Shown here in pieces: positions 54,118 through 57,904 of a DNA stretch of 57,904 bases. Location: NCBI GenBank assembly GCA_964646525.1, contig CAZYER010000004.1, positions 1-57,904 on the forward strand, read 5' to 3'. A program made the position numbers and the translations under genes. Source of the DNA: GCA-002282575 sp964646525. GTDB lineage: Bacteria; Pseudomonadota; Gammaproteobacteria; Thiomicrospirales; Thiomicrospiraceae. Below the pieces are notes generated by a model that worked only from the letters and a program-made list of their open reading frames with translations, was not told the origin of the DNA and searched no databases. How positions within the stretch are numbered: the first letter of the stretch is position 1; each line of letters starts with the position of its first letter.

Positions 54118-54603
54118 ATGACAAAAGCCACTAAAAAACAAAACTCATCCCCCACCATTGCCTTAAATAAAAAGGCATTGCATGATTACAGCATCGAAGA
54201 CAATTTTGAAGCTGGCATTGTGTTAGAAGGCTGGGAGGTTAAAAGTATTCGTGACGGTCGCGTTCAACTGCGTGACAGTTACGTTATGTTCCGTAATCAA
54301 GAAGCTTTTTTGATTGGTGCTCATTTTTCACCGCTGTCTTCTGCCTCAACCCATGTCAATCCCGATGCGCAACGGATTCGTAAGCTATTATTGCATCGAA
54401 GCCAAATTCATAAAATCATGGGGCGTGTACAACAGCAAGGTTACACCTGCGTGTGTCTAAAAATGTATTGGAAGGGGCCATTAGTTAAGGTCGAAATCGC
54501 CTTAGCTAAAGGAAAACAAACACACGACAAACGCCAAAGTGAAAAAGACAAGGACTGGCAACGTGAAAAAGCACGCATTGTTAGCAACCACTTAAAACGC
54601 TAA
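54118..54603 (+). CDS. smpB: SsrA-binding protein SmpB
   Basis: 161 aa. It binds tmRNA and positions it in stalled ribosomes for trans-translation. NKKALHDYSIEDNFEAGIVLEGWEVKSIR, DSYVMFRNQEAFLIG and the basic C-terminal tail (GKQTHDKRQSEKDKDWQREKAR) are typical. The start at 54118 matches the family; the mRNA may be leaderless. ssrA is not adjacent. Confidence 0.96.
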   Translation: MTKATKKQNSSPTIALNKKALHDYSIEDNFEAGIVLEGWEVKSIRDGRVQLRDSYVMFRNQEAFLIGAHFSPLSSASTHVNPDAQRIRKLLLHRSQIHKIMGRVQQQGYTCVCLKMYWKGPLVKVEIALAKGKQTHDKRQSEKDKDWQREKARIVSNHLKR

Positions 54604-54610
54604 AAAGCAC

Positions 54611-54640
54611 TTGACACTAACCTGCTATAAACCCTATAAT
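54611..54640 (+). promoter_or_regulatory. Consensus sigma-70 promoter of the tRNA operon
   Basis: TTGACA (54611-54616), an 18-bp spacer and TATAAT (54635-54640), both hexamers perfect. Transcription should begin just before tRNA-Pro at 54655. Confidence 0.88.
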
Positions 54641-54654
54641 GGCAAGAGTTGATT

Positions 54655-54731
54655 CGGAATATAGCGCAGTCTGGTAGCGCACCTGTTTTGGGTACAGGTG
54701 GTCGGGGGTTCGAATCCCTCTATTCCGACCA
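54655..54731 (+). tRNA. tRNA-Pro (anticodon UGG)
   Basis: 77-nt cloverleaf with encoded CCA. The anticodon loop TTTGGGT gives TGG. It is first in the Pro-Arg-His tRNA operon, right after the consensus promoter. Confidence 0.97.
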
Positions 54732-54753
54732 ACGATTCACTTTTTTGCGATAC

Positions 54754-54830
54754 GCGCCCGTAGCTCAACCGGATAGAGCACTCGCCTTCTAAGCGAGCGG
54801 TTGCGGGTTCGATTCCTGCCGGGTGCGCCA
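54754..54830 (+). tRNA. tRNA-Arg (anticodon UCU)
   Basis: 77-nt cloverleaf with encoded CCA. The anticodon stem CTCGC/GCGAG encloses CTTCTAA, so the anticodon is TCT, reading AGA/AGG. It is second in the operon. Confidence 0.97.
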
Positions 54831-54859
54831 TGCACTTGGACATAAAAATCCCCTTCAAT

Positions 54860-54936
54860 GGTGGGTGTAGCTCAGTTGGTAGAGCACAGGATTGTGATTC
54901 CTGTTGTCGTGGGTTCGATCCCCATCACTCACCCCA
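54860..54936 (+). tRNA. tRNA-His (anticodon GUG)
   Basis: Cloverleaf with the histidine-specific extra G-1 facing C73, and CCA encoded. The anticodon loop TTGTGAT gives GTG. Its 3' half, from the anticodon stem onward, is the left attachment repeat of the mobile element. The gene stays intact because the element restored the sequence. Confidence 0.97.
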
Positions 54937-54942
54937 TTAAAT
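54890..54942 (+). repeat. attL: left 53-bp direct repeat within tRNA-His
   Basis: Identical base for base to 57173-57225. It starts in the anticodon stem of tRNA-His, covers the anticodon loop and the whole 3' half with CCA, and continues 6 bp beyond. This is the standard footprint of a tyrosine recombinase using a tRNA 3' end as attB. Confidence 0.93.
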
Positions 54943-54994
54943 TCAAGCACTTACATCAAAATTCAACCCTTAAAACAAACCATTTTATTCAAAA

Positions 54995-55155
54995 TGGGAC
55001 ACTAGCGGGACACTGAACCGCAACATCTAAGCAATCAAAACATCATCAAACAACACCAACACACTCATTTTTCCTTCTCTTAATTCCACCATCACAACTC
55101 GCTAACATCAAAATATTGTCCCATTGTGTCCCTCCAATGCCCCGATAGTGTCCCA
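54995..55155. repeat. Cluster of GGGACACT-type motifs at the left end (possible integrase arm sites)
   Basis: TGGGACACT at 54995-55003, then GCGGGACACT at 55005-55014. On the opposite strand are TGTCCCA at 55117-55123, TGTCCC at 55127-55132 and AGTGTCCCA at 55147-55155. The same motif occurs at the right end (57037-57056). Short repeated motifs at both ends of a tRNA-borne element are typical arm-type binding sites of tyrosine integrases. The assignment is inference. Confidence 0.5.
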
Positions 55156-55243
55156 TAATCTTATTTTCAGCATTTTATTAATTTCTATTTCATTGTTTTA
55201 ATTGAATTAAATTCATAACAATAACAGGAAAATTCATCCTATA

Positions 55244-55272
55244 TTGTGTTATTACGTGTTGTGTTGTATGAT
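55244..55272 (+). promoter_or_regulatory. Possible integrase promoter
   Basis: TTGTGT (55244-55249), a 17-bp spacer and TATGAT (55267-55272) lie 32 bp before the integrase ATG. A GTGTTGTGT word overlaps it (about 55257-55265) and recurs before the toxin-antitoxin operon (56534-56542), so the two promoters may share a regulator. Confidence 0.4.
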
Positions 55273-55304
55273 TAATACACCCAAAACAGCAAAGAAGAAT
55301 CAGC

Positions 55305-56431
55305 ATGGCAAGTATCGAAAAGAGAGAAACCGACTCAGGTACAACCTACCGTGTAGAGGTTAGACTCAAGGACACCCGACACAATCGGCATCATTCGACC
55401 GATTAACGGACGCTAAGAAGTGGGCAACACAAACAGAAGCGGCAATTCGTGAAGGGCGTTATTTCACTGGCAACATTGTTCAAGCCAAAACCTTAGCCGA
55501 AGCAATCGAGCGTTACAAAAATGAACACCTACCCGAACTGAAAGATGCTGAAAATCGCTGGCGCATTTTAGAGTATTGGCTAAAAAACTACGGTGCTTAC
55601 ACCCTACCCCACCTAACAGCCGACCTATTGGCTAAAGCACGGGATGAATTGAGCAACACACCCGTAAAGACCAGAGCAAAGAACCCCGACCCAAACGCGC
55701 CCATTCGCTTACTATCCCCAGCCCGTGTAAATCGTTACCTTACTGGACTAAGCCCCGTGCTTACCACTTGTGTCAAAGAATGGGGATGGCTGGAATATAA
55801 CCCAATGGAAAAGGTACGCAAGCGCAAAGAACCAGCGGGCATCATTCGATTTTTAAGCACCGATGAAAGAAGCCGTTTAATGGCGGCATTAAAAGACCCT
55901 AGCACACCCGCATATTTATACCCCGTTGTGTTGATTGCCGCATTTACAGGGGCACGCAAGGAAAACATCTTGTCACTCACATGGCAACAAATCGACCTTG
56001 ATAGACGGTGCATATTCCTACCAGAAACCAAAAATGGCGAGCGTCAAACCTTGCCATTAGTTGACCCTGCTTTATCGGCTGTTATCGACTGGAAAACAAA
56101 GCCGCAAAAATTACCGAGTGCGTTTTTATTCCCTAGCCCCGTCAAAGTTAATCAGCACGTTACCCTTAGTGGGCATGTGTGGAAAAACCTATTAGCCAAA
56201 GCACAGATTGAAAACTTTAGGTTTCACGATCTACGTCATTCATTCGCTTCTGAGCTGGCAATGAGTGGCGCATCACTAGCAGAAATTGCAGCGGGTACAG
56301 GACACAAGACCCTACAAATGGTCAAACGCTACGCCCACCTATCACACGACCACACAGCAAACGTGGCTGAACGCATGGCCGCAAAAGTAGCAGCAGAATT
56401 AAACCAACAAAACAGCAAAGGCGGTAAATGA
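55305..56431 (+). pseudogene. Tyrosine-recombinase integrase with a one-base frameshift
   Basis: Starts MASIEKRETDSGTTYRVEVRL and would stop after 33 codons (TAA 55404). From base 55370 the +2 frame continues the protein without a stop: GHPTQSASFDRLTDAKKW..., the normal continuation in this family. Restoring one G in the AAGG at 55368-55371 joins the frames to about 375 aa, a normal length. The SAM-like core-binding domain is followed by the catalytic domain with Arg218 (TGARKEN), His308 and Arg311 (FHDLRHSFAS), His334 (GH) and Tyr343 (KRYAHL) in corrected numbering. All catalytic residues are present, so the loss is recent, or it is a sequencing error. A shorter product could start at TTG 55628 but would lack the N-terminal arm-binding domain. 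Confidence 0.88.
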
Positions 56432-56532
56432 TGTGGCATAAGGAGTACTACAAACTGGATGAAGCTGCTATGGTGTTAGAAGCTGACAATAGACTAATTC
56501 ATGCTGGTTTATTGTGTCAAGAAGTTTCATAA
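56428..56532 (+). CDS. 34-codon ORF resembling a truncated excisionase/HTH
   Basis: Encodes MMWHKEYYKLDEAAMVLEAD...LLCQEVS. Its ATG overlaps the integrase TGA stop, so it would be translationally coupled. The segment YYKLDEAAMVLE looks like the first helix pair of excisionase-type DNA-binding domains (YYxLxEAAxxLG), but the recognition part is missing. It may be a remnant of the directionality factor. Too short for firm assignment. Confidence 0.4.
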   Translation: MMWHKEYYKLDEAAMVLEADNRLIHAGLLCQEVS

Positions 56533-56547
56533 TGTGTTGTGTGATAT

Positions 56548-56564
56548 TATTTAACCGTTAAATA
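56548..56564. promoter_or_regulatory. Operator-like inverted repeat of the toxin-antitoxin operon
   Basis: TATTTAAC-C-GTTAAATA is a perfect 8-1-8 inverted repeat. It overlaps a -10-like TATTAT (56545-56550) and sits just before the Shine-Dalgarno AGGGGG and the antitoxin ATG at 56576. This is the usual position for autoregulation by an antitoxin-toxin complex. Confidence 0.6.
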
Positions 56565-56575
56565 CAGGGGGCTTT

Positions 56576-56773
56576 ATGGCAACAATCGACCTACACCCGC
56601 AATATGTTACAGACAGTGACGGCCATAAAACAGCGGTGTTATTACCGTTTGAAGAGTTTCAGGAGTTACTAGCGGACTTGTCAGACTTAGCGGCTATTGC
56701 CACTCGCATGAATGAACCAACACAAAGCCTATCAAGCCTTAAAGCAGAACTTACCGCCAATGGCTTGTTATAA
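56576..56773 (+). CDS. Antitoxin of a RelE-type toxin-antitoxin pair
   Basis: 65 aa. MATIDLHPQYVTDSDGHKTAVLLPFEEFQELLADLSDLAAIA resembles the small Phd/RelB-like antitoxins in which an N-terminal strand pair is followed by the LPxEEFExLLEDLxDL helix and an acidic toxin-binding tail. It is preceded by a strong ribosome site and the palindromic operator. Its 3' end overlaps the toxin gene by 14 bp, the classic coupling of such operons. Confidence 0.78.
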   Translation: MATIDLHPQYVTDSDGHKTAVLLPFEEFQELLADLSDLAAIATRMNEPTQSLSSLKAELTANGLL

Positions 56774-57020
56774 CGTCATCATCAAGGCGAGTGCAAAAAA
56801 GGAATTGGCAACACTACCAAAGCCAATGATAGCCCGCTTAATCACCGCCATTGAATCGCTGGCAACAGACCCTAGACCTAATGGCGTTCGTAAACTGACT
56901 GGCACGCAAGATATGTACAGGGTGCGAGTTTCTGATTATCGGATTGTGTATCGAATCGAAGATGATAGGTTAGTGATTGAAGTGGTGCGTGTGGCACACC
57001 GTAAAGAGGTTTATTGGTAA
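56760..57020 (+). CDS. RelE/ParE-superfamily toxin
   Basis: 86 aa from ATG 56760; an upstream in-frame start at 56712 lies inside the antitoxin gene and is less likely. The pattern KKELATLPKPMIARLITAIESL, DPRPNGVRKLTG, YRVRVSDYRIVYRIEDDRLVIEVVRVAHRKEVY is that of RelE-like mRNA interferases, including the basic residues of the RVSDYR strand and the C-terminal HRxxxY. It should cleave ribosome-bound mRNA when free of antitoxin (family knowledge). Confidence 0.88.
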   Translation: MACYNVIIKASAKKELATLPKPMIARLITAIESLATDPRPNGVRKLTGTQDMYRVRVSDYRIVYRIEDDRLVIEVVRVAHRKEVYW

Positions 57021-57030
57021 TAAAGTTGCT

Positions 57031-57056
57031 GTCCCGTGGGACACTGGCGTGACACT
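57031..57056. repeat. GGGACACT-type motifs at the right end
   Basis: TGTCCC (57030-57035 region), TGGGACACT at 57037-57045 and GTGACACT at 57049-57056. The unit GGGACACT-xGCG-xGACACT is shared in the same orientation with 54996-55014 at the left end. The remaining bases 57057-57172 are A+T-rich and hold no gene. Confidence 0.5.
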
Positions 57057-57172
57057 AAGGGGCAATTTAGAACAGTAACGATACAACACAAGACAAAAAC
57101 CAAGACACCGTAACAAATTGATTTAATAGCTTATTTAGTGTTGCTTTATGTTGTATGTTATTGATTTTATTA

Positions 57173-57225
57173 GATTGTGATTCCTGTTGTCGTGGGTTCG
57201 ATCCCCATCACTCACCCCATTAAAT
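57173..57225 (+). repeat. attR: right 53-bp direct repeat (3' half of tRNA-His)
   Basis: Exact copy of 54890-54942. It contains only the anticodon loop and 3' half of the tRNA and cannot fold as a full tRNA. It marks the right end of the element. Bases 57226-57454 beyond it are A+T-rich and show no gene. Confidence 0.93.
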
Positions 57226-57457
57226 ACTTAATAAATTCAACACCTTATCTAACAACCTATTTTCATAAAAACTTTATCTAAAATCATTAGTAGTCTAAAT
57301 TCAGATCAAAAAATTATCCCAAATCCTCGCTTTTACATTGTAAACTTTGACCAAACTCCCTTTTATATCGCACAAAATCGTGCCAATTAAATGCAAAAAG
57401 TCTAAATCGTGTAGCTATCATATCCTTATCATTCGATAAACATATAAGGAGGTAATG

Positions 57458-57682
57458 ATGAGTATAGAAAGATTATTTGATAATTCGATGTGTACAGCGA
57501 AACAAGCTGCTGACTTTTTAGGGGTAACGGTAGGCACTTTGGAAGTCTGGAGGTCAACTGGCAGATATGCCATTCCTTTCGTCAAAGTTGGTAGAAATAT
57601 TAGATATAAGATATCCGACTTAGAAAAGTTTTTGACAAGCCGAACATTCACCAACACATCTCAGGCTAAACATGCTGCTTAA
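57458..57682 (+). CDS. Small MerR/AlpA-like helix-turn-helix DNA-binding protein
   Basis: 74 aa; ATG 57458 has GGAGG 5 nt upstream (ATG 57455 directly before it is less well spaced). CTAKQAADFLGVTVGTLEVWRSTGRYAIPFVKVGRNIRYKISDLEKFL is the excisionase/AlpA type of winged HTH, used as a recombination directionality factor or as an activator of an integrase gene. It lies outside attR, so it belongs to a second, neighbouring mobile region. Confidence 0.82.
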   Translation: MSIERLFDNSMCTAKQAADFLGVTVGTLEVWRSTGRYAIPFVKVGRNIRYKISDLEKFLTSRTFTNTSQAKHAA

Positions 57683-57806
57683 CAAAGTTCAGCCGCGCCT
57701 CAATCACTGTTGAGCACAACAAGCACTTCCTTGCCGTGTCACCTTTGGTGACTGGGCAATCTTTAACACCGTATAGCCCGCGTGCGATAGCTGGCGGGCG
57801 GCGAGT

Positions 57807-57902
57807 CTAAATGTTGTAAAACAGCTCCACAAAATCCATCAGTTTGTCTTGCACACGTGGTAACACCACTTTGCGCTCTAACAGCTTGGGCTTAACACTG
57901 AG
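57807..57902 (-). CDS. 3' end of an unidentified gene running off the window
   Basis: The last 31 codons of a minus-strand frame end at TAG (57807-57809). The peptide reads LSVKPKLLERKVVLPRVQDK then LMDFVELFYNI. It is regular and hydrophilic with a hydrophobic end, but the family is not recognised. Downstream of its stop lies a G+C-rich inverted pair GCCCGC...GCGGGC (about 57777-57800). Confidence 0.45.
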   Translation of the reverse strand, partial: LSVKPKLLERKVVLPRVQDKLMDFVELFYNI

Positions 57903-57904
57903 TG

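Larger units (their letters stand above)
54890..57225 (+). mobile_element. Minimal integrative element in tRNA-His (about 2.28 kb)
   Basis: Flanked by the 53-bp att repeats. One repeat unit plus the interior is 2283 bp. Contents in order: 362 bp of noncoding left end with short repeats and a promoter, a frameshifted integrase gene, a 34-codon excisionase-like ORF, a RelE-type toxin-antitoxin operon and a right end with the same short repeats. There are no replication, transfer or capsid genes, so it is not a complete phage or ICE. It could be a deletion relic or a satellite that relies on helper functions. Confidence 0.85.

Noticed and set aside
54604..54654. tmRNA (ssrA) next to smpB
   Set aside because: Only 51 bp are present before tRNA-Pro, and they hold the tRNA promoter; no tmRNA structure.
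54634..54858. 74-aa minus-strand ORF with phrases such as GIEPATARLEGEC and GFEPPTTCTQNRC
   Set aside because: It is the antisense translation of tRNA-Arg and tRNA-Pro, a well-known spurious protein in databases.
55305..55404. Programmed ribosomal frameshift in the integrase
   Set aside because: No slippery heptamer or downstream pseudoknot is evident; a one-base deletion explains it more simply.
55628..56431. Intact 267-aa integrase starting at TTG 55628
   Set aside because: The upstream frame from 55370 is clearly the N-terminal part of the same protein, so the short form is a fragment.
56712..56759. 16-codon extension of the toxin
   Set aside because: It is the antitoxin reading in another frame; the family start is at 56760.

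Overview
The window looks like a chromosomal segment of a gammaproteobacterium of moderate G+C content. Gene order supports this: leuS-lptE-holA, pyrG-kdsA-eno-ftsB, queA/tgt-yajC-secD-secF, rseC-mucD-lepA-lepB-rnc-era-recO-pdxJ-acpS, metG-rnfABCDGE-nth, ribF/ileS-lspA and fur/bamE/rnfH/ratA/smpB are all blocks known from Pseudomonas- and Acinetobacter-like genomes. The genus cannot be named from sequence alone. A run of 100 N at 43143-43242 is an assembly gap, so the window is scaffolded and distances across it are unknown.

Layout. 1-200: initiator tRNA-fMet and tRNA-Ser(UGA), both on the minus strand. 292-3415: a degenerate nuclease-like exported protein, a DUF255 thioredoxin-fold protein and a divergent CobS-like membrane protein. 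3447-11548: a long minus-strand housekeeping operon from rseC to acpS, with nadB divergent. The rpoE-rseA-rseB genes that often lie between nadB and rseC are absent. 13415-26319: a small orphan protein, a Cache-type membrane sensor, proA, holA, lptE, leuS, ftsB, eno, kdsA, pyrG and ilvA. 26459-29629: a copper-acquisition cluster (OprC-like TonB receptor, SCO1/SenC, PCu(A)C) with visible copper ligands. 29836-39778: metG, an Eco47II-like restriction-modification pair, then the complete rnfABCDGE-nth operon. 39798-52905: lspA, ileS, gap, RRM protein, ribF, prfC, secF, secD, yajC, tgt, a lipoprotein gene, queA and fur. 53012-54603: bamE, rnfH, ratA and smpB.

54611-57904 is accessory. A consensus promoter drives tRNA-Pro(UGG), tRNA-Arg(UCU) and tRNA-His(GUG). 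The 3' half of tRNA-His is repeated exactly (53 bp) 2.28 kb downstream. Between the copies lies a very small integrative element: a tyrosine integrase gene with a one-base frameshift, a 34-codon excisionase-like remnant, a RelE-type toxin-antitoxin pair with its own palindromic operator, and clusters of a short GGGACACT motif near both ends that could be integrase arm sites. Beyond the right repeat are a MerR/AlpA-like DNA-binding gene and the 3' end of an unidentified gene, which suggests that more than one element has accumulated at this tRNA.

Other signals that the genes do not explain: a roughly 120-bp dispersed repeat in the leaders of two translational-GTPase genes (lepA and prfC); the restriction-modification cassette fused by a 4-bp stop/start overlap to rnfA; a perfect 7-3-7 palindrome upstream of the copper receptor; and an smpB gene that appears leaderless.
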